Assembly: GCA_029259935.1 (NCBI GenBank)
Contig: JAJDEH010000129.1
Location: 1 to 62,653 of the forward strand
From: Planctomycetota bacterium
GTDB taxonomy: Bacteria; Planctomycetota; Planctomycetia; Pirellulales; Pirellulaceae
Length of the DNA: 62,653 nt
Direction: 5' to 3'
Below, piece by piece: positions 1-8,741 of this stretch. Within the stretch, counting starts at the first letter, position 1, and each line of letters starts with the position of its first letter. The position numbers were made by a program, and so were the translations under genes. The notes beneath the pieces are model-generated. The model was not told the DNA's origin and made no database searches. It saw nothing but the letters and a program-made list of their open reading frames with translations.

Positions 1-3000
1 TCCGTGCCGACACCACGGTCCGCATCCAATATCGCACCACTTACCCACCCATGGCCTTGCGCAGCGTTGTACGTCGTGGAACGCGTCACGCGTGTGTAAC
101 CCGTTGCCAACGGCGAACCCGACGTTCCAAAATCGAACTTGAGCGTTGGGTCATGGATCCCAAAGTCCACATTTGTGACGAAGTCTGTTGCTCCGAGTGT
201 TACCTCAAAAGCACCGGGCAGACCGTTGGCTACGAATTGGAAAAGCTCGCCGTCGAAGTCGACTATGTATAGCTCACCCGACCCGTCTTCGGCGAAGGAG
301 GCGATGTTGTTGATTGTGCCGATGTCTGGAACTAGCGCACTGGTCCAGTCGAGTAGGTCGCTGGTAGAGGTGCCGTCGTGTTCCAAGGACCAGATGCGGG
401 GGTTGATGAAGTCGGCGAAGAAGTAGGTGCCTTGCAGGAGCGGAATCGAGCCTCGGTAGACGTAGCCGCCGGTGACCGAGTTGCCTTGGAACTCGCCGCT
501 GCCGTGTTGGTAGTCGTAGATCGGGTCGATCGCGCCTGGGGGAAGCGGGCCGCCTACGCCGCCGCTGGGCGTGGCAATCGTGCCTTCGCGCAGTCGCCAG
601 CCGTAGTTCTCGCCGCCGGTGCTGCTGGCCGGTTGGAAGTCGATTTCCTCGCGTGCTCCTTGGCCGACGTCGCCGAGGTATAGGTCGCCGGTCGTGCGAT
701 CAAAGCTGTTGCGCCAGGGATTTCGCAGGCCGTAAGACCAAATCTCGTCGTCGCCTGTCACGCCGACAAAGGGATTGGTGGACGGGATAGCGTAGTTGCG
801 GTTGGCGTCGGCGGGGAAGTCGTCGCCGCTTGGATTGATTCTTAGGATCTTGCCTAGCAGGTTGTCGGTTATGTCTTGGGCGTTGCCCGTTCCCGCGGTG
901 TGGCCCGTTCCGCTGTCGTTGCTGCCACCTCCGTCGCCGCTGGCGATGTACAACATGCCGTCGGGGCCGAAGTCGATCCAGCCGCCGTTATGGTTCGACT
1001 GGGGTTGGGCAATGGACATGACTGGCGAGGCGGAAGACGCGTCGGCTATATCAGGATTGGCGGAGACTTGGTAGCGGACGATGTTGCTGGTACCCGTGGT
1101 ATCCGTGAATGACACGTAGAAGAAGCCGTTGCTGTCGTAGTTCGGATCGAACGCCATTCCAAGCAAGCCGCGTTCGCCGCTGGTGGAAAGACCGGGCACG
1201 GTCAAAAAGGGCGTGGCGTTTACGGTACCCGTGGCCAGATTGAGGATTTCGATGTCGCCTGAATTCTTTTCGACGATGAACAGGCGGCCCGTGTCGTTGT
1301 TCGGAGCGGTTGCGTAGACGGGCGACGCGAGACCGGCGGCAACCCGCTGGGTGTCAACAAAGTCCTGCTCGTTCGTATTGGGCGAAGTCAGTTGGAATCC
1401 CGCCGGTGTCACGGTTCTCACGGTGTAGGTGCCGGCCGCCAATCCTTCAAAGCCGTAGGTTCCGTCAGCCGCCGTGGCGGTGGAGGTTTCACCGTTATCC
1501 AACGTGCCGTTTTGATTCTGGTCGAGGAAGACGGTGACGCCGGCTTGGCCTGATTCGCCGGCGTCGTGGATGCCGTCGCCGTTGGTGTCGTCCCACACGG
1601 TTCCAAAGATTGCCGCCGGGTCGACGGTGGAGGTGACGCCGATGTCCAGACGGTAGAACTGAGCTGCGTTGTCGGAACCGGTGATTTGCACGGTGTAGGT
1701 TCCGGCAGACAGCAGGGTGTCTTGCAGTGATTCACTGCCGCCGATGCCCGTGGCGTTGGCCGTCAGCAAAGTGCCGCCAGCGCCGTTCAGCAGCGTTAGC
1801 GTAAGGTCATTTTGAGCACCCGCGTTAAACGGACTTTGGCTGCCGCCTTGGGGGCCTTGGTTGTAGGTTGGCCCTTGCGGCGCGAGCAAAATGTCGACTT
1901 CCGAAGGCGTCGTGATCGTAAAACTGAAAAAGTCGACATCGGAATTGTCGTCGATGGATAGCAGATCGAGGTGACTGGCCGAGACGGGGGCGTCGTTGGC
2001 TTGCGTGCCGCGCGCGACCGATTGTCCGTCGCCGATTGTGCCTAGCGGCACGGCGTTTTGAAACGTTTCACTGGTAGACGTTTCGTTCGCGTCGCCGTAG
2101 CCTCGCTGCGCGGCCAAGATGTCGTCAAACTGCGGGCCGTCAAACGACGTATTGATAAACGGTTCCATCAAGAAACTGGCGTTGTTCGATACGACATGCG
2201 AAATGCCAAGGCCGTGGCCGATCTCATGGGACAAAACGTTGCGCAAGCGGCGCGAGTTGTTTTGCGTGTTGTTGTAAAAAGAGTCGGCCGTATCGATGAC
2301 CATATCGCTGGTATTGGGAAAGAAGTTGTACGCCAAGGTGCCACCGCCGCCGTCAATGAAATGGCCGCCGATGCGGATGTCTCCCCGGACATTGGTGATT
2401 CCGCGATTAAGGGCTTGGCTCGCTCCGTCGTCCCAGGTTGCGTTTCCGTTGGCGTCGAACACGGCATATTCAAAATCGATGCCCGTCAGTTCCTCCCAAC
2501 GATCGAAGACCGATTCGAAGAGGCTGAACCAGACTTCGTCCTCGAGGTTGGGGTCGTTGGTCTCGGTGCCGTAAATCGCGGACAGACGGGCTAACAAATC
2601 GCTGGGCGCGGCGGGCTCTTCGTCGAACCCGTTGATGGGTGTGTCGTCCGGAAGAAAGCTCCAAGTGAGCCGAGTTGGATCGCCTTGGCCTAGTCCGCTC
2701 CCGTCCGTGGCCGTGGTCGACCAGCGACGGTTATCGTTGAACTGAAACGCGGCGATTTCGGCAAGGCCATCGGAGCTGCCGGAATTCTTGTTCGCCTTTT
2801 GCCGCGCATGCCACTCATTGACCACTTCGATTGGCGTATCGGGGTGCCACACCGGGTCGACATCCGCCAGATTGATTTCGCCCGCTTCGCAGGTTAACAA
2901 ATCGCCTGCTAACAAATGGCGGTCTTCGAGCGCCTCGATCCGAAGCGTTTTGATCCGCAGCGAAGGCGGCCGACGCCGGGTTTGGACAGGAGTTGTTTTG

Positions 3001-3032
3001 GTCCAAAGCTTCCATACCCTGCCAATATCCAT
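1..3032 (-). CDS. Secreted multidomain protein: metzincin protease + PPC + SdrD-B-like + PQQ-type sugar dehydrogenase (C-terminus beyond window)
   Basis: One uninterrupted minus-strand frame runs from an ATG at 3032 to the left edge (more than 1010 codons, no stop). Residues about 27-38 carry the planctomycete motif EALEDRHLLAGD. Residues 269-279 read HEIGHGLGISH, the zinc site of matrixin-like metzincins (HExxHxxGxxH). A PPC-type beta domain follows (about 365-450), then an SdrD-B-like repeat (about 475-545, with WDDTNGDGIHDAGE), then a six-bladed PQQ-dependent aldose dehydrogenase-like domain (about 570-930, with ERGLLGMAFDPNY and LGKILRINP). At about 957 a new module starts with LKFDFGTSGSPLATGY, like the galactose-binding-like N-terminus of rhamnogalacturonan acetylesterases. 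A purine-rich AAGGAA precedes the ATG by 9 bases. Likely cell-surface or secreted. Domain calls are by motif; substrate unknown. Confidence 0.85.
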   Translation of the reverse strand, partial: MDIGRVWKLWTKTTPVQTRRRPPSLRIKTLRIEALEDRHLLAGDLLTCEAGEINLADVDPVWHPDTPIEVVNEWHARQKANKNSGSSDGLAEIAAFQFNDNRRWSTTATDGSGLGQGDPTRLTWSFLPDDTPINGFDEEPAAPSDLLARLSAIYGTETNDPNLEDEVWFSLFESVFDRWEELTGIDFEYAVFDANGNATWDDGASQALNRGITNVRGDIRIGGHFIDGGGGTLAYNFFPNTSDMVIDTADSFYNNTQNNSRRLRNVLSHEIGHGLGISHVVSNNASFLMEPFINTSFDGPQFDDILAAQRGYGDANETSTSETFQNAVPLGTIGDGQSVARGTQANDAPVSASHLDLLSIDDNSDVDFFSFTITTPSEVDILLAPQGPTYNQGPQGGSQSPFNAGAQNDLTLTLLNGAGGTLLTANATGIGGSESLQDTLLSAGTYTVQITGSDNAAQFYRLDIGVTSTVDPAAIFGTVWDDTNGDGIHDAGESGQAGVTVFLDQNQNGTLDNGETSTATAADGTYGFEGLAAGTYTVRTVTPAGFQLTSPNTNEQDFVDTQRVAAGLASPVYATAPNNDTGRLFIVEKNSGDIEILNLATGTVNATPFLTVPGLSTSGERGLLGMAFDPNYDSNGFFYVSFTDTTGTSNIVRYQVSANPDIADASSASPVMSIAQPQSNHNGGWIDFGPDGMLYIASGDGGGSNDSGTGHTAGTGNAQDITDNLLGKILRINPSGDDFPADANRNYAIPSTNPFVGVTGDDEIWSYGLRNPWRNSFDRTTGDLYLGDVGQGAREEIDFQPASSTGGENYGWRLREGTIATPSGGVGGPLPPGAIDPIYDYQHGSGEFQGNSVTGGYVYRGSIPLLQGTYFFADFINPRIWSLEHDGTSTSDLLDWTSALVPDIGTINNIASFAEDGSGELYIVDFDGELFQFVANGLPGAFEVTLGATDFVTNVDFGIHDPTLKFDFGTSGSPLATGYTRVTRSTTYNAAQGHGWVSGAILDADRGVGT

Positions 3033-3399
3033 ACTCAGCGTTCCTTGATGTTAGCTTCCGTCGGCTTGGAAAAGAAAATGGTTAGCCGTAGGGCAAATCT
3101 CCGTGAAGCAGCTTTACACGGAAGTGGCGAATGCCTGTGTGGACCTATCTATAATCCATTTGCCCCCCGTGCGCCAACATTCAGTTTGCAAAACAGTTTT
3201 CAACCACCAATTCTCGCGTGCGGCTTACCGAATACCTCACCTTGCTTTGGCGTTTACCCCATTGGTTCCAATCAAGGGAGGGTTGGGCTAACGAACTCGG
3301 GAATGCGGCCTGGTTGCGACTGACGGCGGCAGCAAATGCAAAGACTGAGAAGTCTGCGTGAGAAGATTTGCCGAACTCAAATCGCCGCGATGTCGCTAC
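3033..3399. other. Spacer upstream of the secreted fusion gene
   Basis: These 367 bases separate the start of the secreted fusion protein from the end of the secretin-N-domain gene; both genes point left. The promoter of the fusion gene should lie here. I see no convincing coding frame, strong hairpin or repeat. Confidence 0.5.
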
Positions 3400-3765
3400 C
3401 TATTCCTTCTTCTTTTTCTTTTCGACTTTGACCAAATACCGAATCAGTTCGACGTTTTCGGTTCCCGGCTTTCCAAACCAGATGGTCATCGTGCTGTCGC
3501 CCTGGCTGCGGCCGATCACTTCAAATTCCCGCGCGCTGTATTGGTTGAGGGTGACGACATCGGGGCGCGTCACGGAAACGCGGAACATGTCCTTCTTGGC
3601 CTTGAACAACTTGGAACCACCCAGTTTGACCGTCATTGTCAACTTGGGCTCCACGATTTCAACATCGGGATCCGCAGGGGGAACCGGCTTGGGTTCGGCA
3701 ACGACCGAACGGCTCGCCAGGGCAATGAGGAGTAAAGTCAAGAAGAGTAAAGCGGGCCGCGACAT
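3400..3765 (-). CDS. Stand-alone secretin/CpaC N-terminal (pilus assembly N) domain protein
   Basis: 121 residues. The chosen start at 3765 (MSRPALLFLTLLLIALASRS) gives a clean signal peptide; the frame extends upstream to 3858, but that stretch has no signal-like character. The mature part has the pattern of the T2SS/T3SS pilus-secretin N domain (CpaC/RcpA N-terminus): GGSKLFKAKKDMFRVSV, then a beta-rich stretch with VIGRSQGDSTMTIWF. It ends in a lysine tail (KVEKKKKKE). No secretin channel domain follows, so it cannot form an outer-membrane pore alone. In planctomycetes such isolated N domains occur as periplasmic proteins of unknown role. A link to the Tad locus 4 kb to the right is inference only. 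Confidence 0.7.
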   Translation of the reverse strand: MSRPALLFLTLLLIALASRSVVAEPKPVPPADPDVEIVEPKLTMTVKLGGSKLFKAKKDMFRVSVTRPDVVTLNQYSAREFEVIGRSQGDSTMTIWFGKPGTENVELIRYLVKVEKKKKKE

Positions 3766-4015
3766 CGTATTGATTCTCCCGAGTTGAGCAACGCGTAGAA
3801 AAAAGGAAGCCTTGGAACCCAACGCGTGAGGGAGGGATCCGTTCCTCGAGAATTCCACGACCTAGGTCGCCACGCTATCGCGCCGGGTTGGTGTGGTCCG
3901 CAGCGATTTGTCGTTTGTCTTTCCGTCGCGGCGTTGAAGACCGGTCACCGTTTCCAGTGCCTGTAGGGTAAGATAAACGAGCCAAATTGCAAGGGATTTC
4001 GGGGCGAAATTCCGC

Positions 4016-5581
4016 TTAGCGGGCCGGCCAGTCGGCAGAGGCCGTGCGGGCATTCGCAAACCGCTCCTTGATCTTCTCGATGATCTCTGGATTGTCGGCC
4101 GCCACGTTCTTTTCCTCCAGCTTGTCGGTGCGCAAGTCGTAGAGTTCAATCGGCGCGCCAAAGCCCCCGCGGAGTGCCTTCCAACTCCCCATTCGCATGG
4201 CCTGATGAAATCCGTCCTTGTGCAGTTCCCAGTAAAGGAAGTCGTGACTGCTGGCTACTCCGCCCATCAATGCGGGAACCTGGCTGATGCCATCAACCCC
4301 ACGGGGCCTGCGCCAAGCATTGGTGAGCTCAGCGGCCGTCGGCAAGAAATCCCAGGCGGCCCACACGTGGTCGCTTACCCGACCTGGAGGGATGCGGCCC
4401 GGGCCCCAGACAATCATCGGAATTCGCAATCCACCTTCCAACAAAGTTCCCACGGAACCTCGAAAAGGTCCCGAGCTTTGAAAGAAATCAGGATCTTGTT
4501 TTTGAGGTCCATTGTCGGGGGAAAAGAAGACGATGCTGTTGTCCGCCAACCCCAATTCTTCCAATCGGTCCAGCATCCGGCCCACGTAGCCGTCTAGGCG
4601 AGTGATCATGGCCGCGTAAGCCTTTTGTTGCTCGGTCCAATCTTCATTCTCGTAGGGCTTCAAACTCGGTACTTCGGTCACGTCCGGGCGCGGCATGGTA
4701 TAGGTCAGGTACATGAAGAAGGGGCGGCGCCGGTTGCGGTCGATAAACGCCAGCGCTTCTTCCGTGATCAAGTCGTTGGAAAACTGCTCTTTGTTGCCGT
4801 CACGGTTTCCTTCCAACAGAACGCGTTCATCGTTGCGCCACAGGTAGGGAGGATAGTAGTTCTTGGCTTCCTGGTTACTCATATATCCAAACGAATAATC
4901 GAATCCCTGTTGGTTTGGCGCGCCGGTTGTGCCGACCTCGCCGAGCGGCCAATAGCCGATCATGCCCGTTCTGTAGCCGGCTTTCCACAGTACTTCGGCA
5001 ACCGTTAGATCTTCTGGCCGAAGTGCCCGTCCCGGAGCGTCCGCCCGCAACCGGCAGTGGCCTGTATGCAATCCGGTTACCACCGAGCAGACGGCGGGCA
5101 CCGTCGTGGAACTGCCACCATAATACTGACGAAATGAAATTCCTTCGTCGGCCATGCGGCGCAAACTGGGCGTATGAATTTGCGGTCTGTCGGCATCATC
5201 TTGATTGGCGACAAAGAAGACCTGTTTGCCATCTTCCAAGAAACTAGTCGAAGGCTCACTGCGCGCGGGCGGAACATCGCCATAGCCTAAGTCGCCTGAC
5301 GAAATCAGAATGATATTGGGCGCGTCGCATTTCTTGACGCGAATCTGACGGCTGGCTTGACGCATTGCGTCGCGGTTCTGGGCTTTCATGTTTCGCCAGT
5401 CGTCGCCACTGAGCGGCGAAGAGCTACCCAGCAGCAATTCGAAGAGCGACCGCCTGGCTGCGGGCTTCTTCCCCACGTTCTTTTGCCCGAAGTCATCGGA
5501 AGTGGCGATCCGCGACGAGAGTCCATAGGCGACGCAGCCGACCACAAGAACCAAAACGACAAAGACGAGGCGACGTTTCAT
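4016..5581 (-). CDS. Sulfatase-fold protein with a degenerate active site (probable pseudoenzyme)
   Basis: 521 residues with an N-terminal membrane/signal segment (MKRRLVFVVLVLVVGCVAYG) and the full length of a type I sulfatase. The fold is recognisable (LGYGDV, NYYPPYLWRNDERV, PDNGPQ, GTLLEGGLRIPMIVWGPG), yet most catalytic positions are changed. The formylglycine signature CxPxR reads TVPAV (160-164); the metal pair ADD reads SGD (95-97); GKWHLG reads GYWPLG (209-214); the APHxP histidine is R298; the lysine before EGG is V377. Only D356/N357 remain. It closely resembles the active sulfatase at 30803 in the GYNxQxHAHxYYPxYL stretch, so it likely derives from that subfamily. The reading frame is intact, so it is not a decayed gene. 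Sulfatase activity is unlikely; a binding role is possible. Confidence 0.85.
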   Translation of the reverse strand: MKRRLVFVVLVLVVGCVAYGLSSRIATSDDFGQKNVGKKPAARRSLFELLLGSSSPLSGDDWRNMKAQNRDAMRQASRQIRVKKCDAPNIILISSGDLGYGDVPPARSEPSTSFLEDGKQVFFVANQDDADRPQIHTPSLRRMADEGISFRQYYGGSSTTVPAVCSVVTGLHTGHCRLRADAPGRALRPEDLTVAEVLWKAGYRTGMIGYWPLGEVGTTGAPNQQGFDYSFGYMSNQEAKNYYPPYLWRNDERVLLEGNRDGNKEQFSNDLITEEALAFIDRNRRRPFFMYLTYTMPRPDVTEVPSLKPYENEDWTEQQKAYAAMITRLDGYVGRMLDRLEELGLADNSIVFFSPDNGPQKQDPDFFQSSGPFRGSVGTLLEGGLRIPMIVWGPGRIPPGRVSDHVWAAWDFLPTAAELTNAWRRPRGVDGISQVPALMGGVASSHDFLYWELHKDGFHQAMRMGSWKALRGGFGAPIELYDLRTDKLEEKNVAADNPEIIEKIKERFANARTASADWPAR

Positions 5582-5803
5582 CTTTCATCCCTCCCTGAGA
5601 ATTCATATTGGCACAATTTGTCTCGGCCGCATTATCTCATTAGCAAGAGACAAGTAAATCAGTCATGGTGTGACGTGCGGCTAAGCTTTTCGACTACATG
5701 GAATTCGTCCAGCGGCTGACATAGGTCCGTTGAAAGCTGGACTGCAGCGACTACGATGGAACGGAAATTGGTTCGGTTTACCGTAAGCCGTGGAGCGTTC
5801 AAG

Positions 5804-7123
5804 ATGGCCGAAGATGAAAAAACCGCCGCAGTCCCCCCGTGGCCCGAATGGGCCAAAATCTTCTGGATGTTGGTGGGCGGAGCCGTCTGCCTGTTGTGGG
5901 GCATGTCCATTGTCAAGCGCCTCACCCCGCCCTACCCCCACTTACATGACTTCGTCCAGGAATGGACATCGGCAAAAAACTACTTTGCCGGCGAGCCGAT
6001 TTATCTGGACATGAACAAATCGTTCCCAATCCATCTTGGGGACGCCTGGCAGGTTGGCCACATCGATGTAAATGCTCACCCTCCAGCCAGTGTCTTGGTG
6101 TTGCTGCCGTTTGGGCTGCTGGACTATACGCCGGCCTATCTGACCTGGAACATCTTGTCCCTTGTGTTTTTGTTGATCAGCCTAGTATTGATTGTCCGGC
6201 GGAAAGGGCTGGGCTTTTCTCCGTGGATGCTGTTGCCAATCACGACCATCTTGATATCAGGCAATTCTCTGAACCAGCAAATCAATCAAGGGCAGCTCAA
6301 CCTACTGTTGCTACTATTGTTTACAGGGGCCTGGACCGCTGATCGCTCCAAGCACCCCGCAATAGCTGGCTTTCTGCTGGGACTGGCCGCTGCGATCAAG
6401 CTGTTTCCCGCCTACATGTTCCTCTACTTCTTAATGAGACGCGACTGGCGGGCCATTGCGGCCGGCGGAGTCGCATTTGTGGCCCTGACTGGCGCGACGT
6501 ATGCCGTTTTTGGTCAAGAGACGTTTGTGGATTACGTCCAAAACGTGATGCCAAGAGTAGGCGGCTTTCGCGATTGGTGGGCCAATGCCTCGGCGGCGGG
6601 GTTCTGGAGCCGCTTGCTGGACGGCCAAAGTGGCCACTCGATTCCCGTGGCGTTTTCCCCTTTGGGAGCCAAAATCGGCACGTTGCTCTCCTGGGGCGTC
6701 CTCACGATTGTCGCCGGATGGACCGTGCTGCGGGCAAAATCGCAACCCGAGGTCGAGCGGGCGTTTAGCGTGACCATTATCGCCATGTTGCTCGTGTCGC
6801 CGATTACATGGGACCACTATTTTCTGTTGTTGCTGCTGCCATTCTTGATTTTCTGGAAATACATGTCGCCGAACCTTCTACTTCGTTGCGTCCTATTCGG
6901 TCTCATTATCGTACTCACTTTCGTTAACCCTAAGTGGATCTGGGATGCGACCATTCCGGGGGCGGGGGAATTGTCCCAGGGTACGGGAGCGACCTCAGTC
7001 GCTCAGCCAATCCAAGTAATAACCGTGCTTTCTTATCAGTTTTATGGGCTTTTGGCCCTGTTCTTGCTCAGCCTTTCGCTGCGGATGAAAACGCCCTGCC
7101 GCGAAACCGCGGATGGTGCTTGA
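5804..7123 (+). CDS. Polytopic glycosyltransferase, GT87/DUF2029 family
   Basis: 439 residues from the ATG at 5804, which has GGAGCG about 7 bases upstream; an in-frame ATG at 5756 has no good ribosome site. About ten hydrophobic segments are visible. An early periplasmic loop contains DFVQEWTSAKNYFAGEPIY, which fits the GT87 pattern of an acidic residue between the first two membrane spans, and the QGQLN motif in a later loop is typical of the family. GT87 enzymes transfer a sugar, usually mannose, from a polyprenyl-phosphate donor on the outer side of the cytoplasmic membrane. It faces away from the pseudo-sulfatase gene. The acceptor is unknown. Confidence 0.8.
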   Translation: MAEDEKTAAVPPWPEWAKIFWMLVGGAVCLLWGMSIVKRLTPPYPHLHDFVQEWTSAKNYFAGEPIYLDMNKSFPIHLGDAWQVGHIDVNAHPPASVLVLLPFGLLDYTPAYLTWNILSLVFLLISLVLIVRRKGLGFSPWMLLPITTILISGNSLNQQINQGQLNLLLLLLFTGAWTADRSKHPAIAGFLLGLAAAIKLFPAYMFLYFLMRRDWRAIAAGGVAFVALTGATYAVFGQETFVDYVQNVMPRVGGFRDWWANASAAGFWSRLLDGQSGHSIPVAFSPLGAKIGTLLSWGVLTIVAGWTVLRAKSQPEVERAFSVTIIAMLLVSPITWDHYFLLLLLPFLIFWKYMSPNLLLRCVLFGLIIVLTFVNPKWIWDATIPGAGELSQGTGATSVAQPIQVITVLSYQFYGLLALFLLSLSLRMKTPCRETADGA

Positions 7124-7154
7124 TGAGGCGTCCTACCTTCGAGGCTCTGAAAAA

Positions 7155-7406
7155 ATGAAACGTGCAATTGGCCTGCTGCTGTTCTGTGCATTCTTTATCG
7201 TGGGTTGTGGTCGCACTCAAGTGGAAGAAGTCCATGAGATCATTGTTCCGACGAATGTCGAGGTTCAAACATTGCGACTGGATTACGTCAACGATCCCAA
7301 CAGCGCCAAGGGGCAAAAGATGTTGAGGAAGATGCGAAATGACAGGCGGGAGCTTGACGAGGCCAAGAGAGAATGGCAAGAAATCCGCGAAAAGATGAAG
7401 GGGTAG
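7155..7406 (+). CDS. Small lipoprotein with a charged helical tail
   Basis: 83 residues from the ATG at 7155; an upstream in-frame ATG (7113) would overlap the glycosyltransferase stop. The N-terminus MKRAIGLLLFCAFFIVGC is a lipoprotein signal peptide with lipobox IVGC (cysteine at 18). The rest is hydrophilic and ends in a helix rich in K, R and E (KMRNDRRELDEAKREWQEI). It lies 31 bases after the GT87 gene and is probably co-transcribed with it. No family recognised. Confidence 0.65.
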   Translation: MKRAIGLLLFCAFFIVGCGRTQVEEVHEIIVPTNVEVQTLRLDYVNDPNSAKGQKMLRKMRNDRRELDEAKREWQEIREKMKG

Positions 7407-7988
7407 AGTACCTAGGATTGCGGGCAACGGAGCGGATTACTGATTCGGAAACGGGGCGTGTGTTCGTCAATTCTGGGCGACCAACAGGGCAACACTTCTT
7501 GGAACAACGCGAAGCTCCGAGATGCCACATGACGAGCATTCTTTGCTCGATGGCCGAAGGCCAAATGCGACATAGTGGCTTTGCTGACATGACTGCCGTG
7601 TCGTCTAATCCATTTCCTGACGGGCAGCCGGAGTTGGACTAGTATCCTCAATTCCGCATCCTCTGAGATGCAACCTGATTGTCGTAAGAATCCCTTTACA
7701 GGTATGCGCAAATTGCTATTCAGGAACAAGACTGTGGTTTCCAGGTCCGTTAAGACTCGCCCGTTCCGGAGTTGCAACTTTGCGACCGCAAACTGTTACT
7801 GGTGTTGTGGTTAAGGAACGACGGCGAATCCTGCGGCAAGACACGAAGCGCATTGGCACGGCAATCGCATCGTCGGGAATCCATAACTCGGGTGAAGCCC
7901 GTTGTTGGCCAACCCAGCTTGTTAAGCAGATCTTCTCCGTGGGGGAGAAGGCGCCTTTTTGGTTTTCCCTATTTTGGAGGTTTTTGGA
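7407..7988. other. Long spacer and leader before the first pilin gene
   Basis: About 580 bases without a convincing gene: short open frames exist in several frames but none has a ribosome site or a family-like sequence. The last 60 bases hold a hairpin with a T run (7932-7960) and the ribosome site of the first pilin. Confidence 0.5.
7932..7960 (+). terminator. Hairpin plus T run in the leader of the first pilin gene
   Basis: CTTCTCC (7932-7938) pairs with GGAGAAG (7944-7950) around a 5-base loop, followed by GCGCC and TTTTT. It ends 28 bases before the pilin ATG and just before the GGAGG. It may end upstream transcripts or act as an attenuator in the pilin leader; the sequence does not decide between these. 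Confidence 0.45.
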
Positions 7989-8312
7989 ATGTTGCAAAAG
8001 TTGTGGAACGATGACGCTGGTGCGTTGCTGTCGATGGAATTCGTCATCATCGCTACCTTGGCAGTCTGCGGTATCGTGGTTGGCTGGAGCGCCGTTCGCG
8101 TCGCCGTTGTCACCGAATTGGCCGACGTTGCTTCGGCTATTGGTGTCCTGGACCAAAGCTACTCGTTTGGTGGCGTTACTGGTCATCACGCCGTTTGCAG
8201 TGGAACTCAGTTTGTTGACAGCCAGGACGATTGCGATGACGTTAGCTGCACGGCAGTTGGCGGAAACTCGCGCTGCGTCACCGTCTGCGTTACGCATGGC
8301 GCCGAAAACTAA
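7989..8312 (+). CDS. Flp/Tad-type pilin-like protein 1 with cysteine-rich tail
   Basis: 107 residues from the ATG at 7989, which has TTGGAGG 9 bases upstream. It starts MLQKLWNDDAGALLSMEF and continues into a single hydrophobic helix (VIIATLAVCGIVVGW), the layout of a type IVb pilin. A conserved glutamate sits just before the helix; cleavage after the alanine of DDAGA would place it at +5. The C-terminal 45 residues are polar and hold five cysteines, likely disulfide-bonded outside the cell. It is paralogous to the next gene (both share LDQSYS after the helix). A strong terminator follows it, so it can be expressed on its own at a high level, as expected for a major pilin. Confidence 0.75.
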   Translation: MLQKLWNDDAGALLSMEFVIIATLAVCGIVVGWSAVRVAVVTELADVASAIGVLDQSYSFGGVTGHHAVCSGTQFVDSQDDCDDVSCTAVGGNSRCVTVCVTHGAEN

Positions 8313-8362
8313 CGAAAGAGTCCTTAAGGGACGCCATCTTTCGTCATTTTCGTGACACAAGG

Positions 8363-8396
8363 CACCCTTGGCGAGTTACTTGCCAAGGGTGTTTTT
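8363..8396 (+). terminator. Intrinsic terminator after pilin 1
   Basis: CACCCTTGGC (8363-8372) pairs perfectly with GCCAAGGGTG (8382-8391) around a 9-base loop and is followed directly by TTTTT. It separates pilin 1 from the rest of the Tad locus. Confidence 0.9.
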
Positions 8397-8741
8397 GCGT
8401 TTGCCGAGGAGCGGCTTAGGCAGAATCTCGGATGGAAAATGGGCAAACTGGGAAGTTGACCAGTGCGATTACGAGCAGAAGCTTGGGGCAAACAAGCGCA
8501 AGGCCTCGTTAACACCTATGCGCTAAGTGGGTTTACGCTTACCAGCATTCTGCAGTGTTAAACCGTGTTAACAATTTGTAAGTCGGCGGTAATGTTCAAG
8601 CTTACCATCCGTTGGGAGGGTTTACCTGACATGGCGCGCAATCTGCATACTGAACCCCGAGTGTGAGTAAGATCACACCAATCAAATTGATAATAAAAAA
8701 ATCGCCCAAGGCGAGTAACAACGGAATTCAGAGGTGGATGG
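8397..8741. other. Promoter region of the Tad operon
   Basis: AT-rich for this genome, with no coding frame. It lies between the pilin 1 terminator and the pilin 2 gene and holds the CRP-like palindrome at 8661-8678. Transcription of pilin 2 and probably the tad genes downstream should start here. Confidence 0.6.
8661..8678. promoter_or_regulatory. CRP/FNR-family binding site upstream of pilin 2
   Basis: GTGTGA-GTAAGA-TCACAC matches the E. coli CRP consensus TGTGA-N6-TCACA with a perfect 6+6 palindrome. It lies 63 bases before the ATG of pilin 2, and GATAAT (8689-8694) just downstream could be a -10 box. The binding protein is not encoded in the window. Confidence 0.6.

Noticed and set aside
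7373..7642. 89-codon open frame overlapping the end of the lipoprotein gene
   Set aside because: It overlaps the lipoprotein in another frame and has no ribosome site or family signature.
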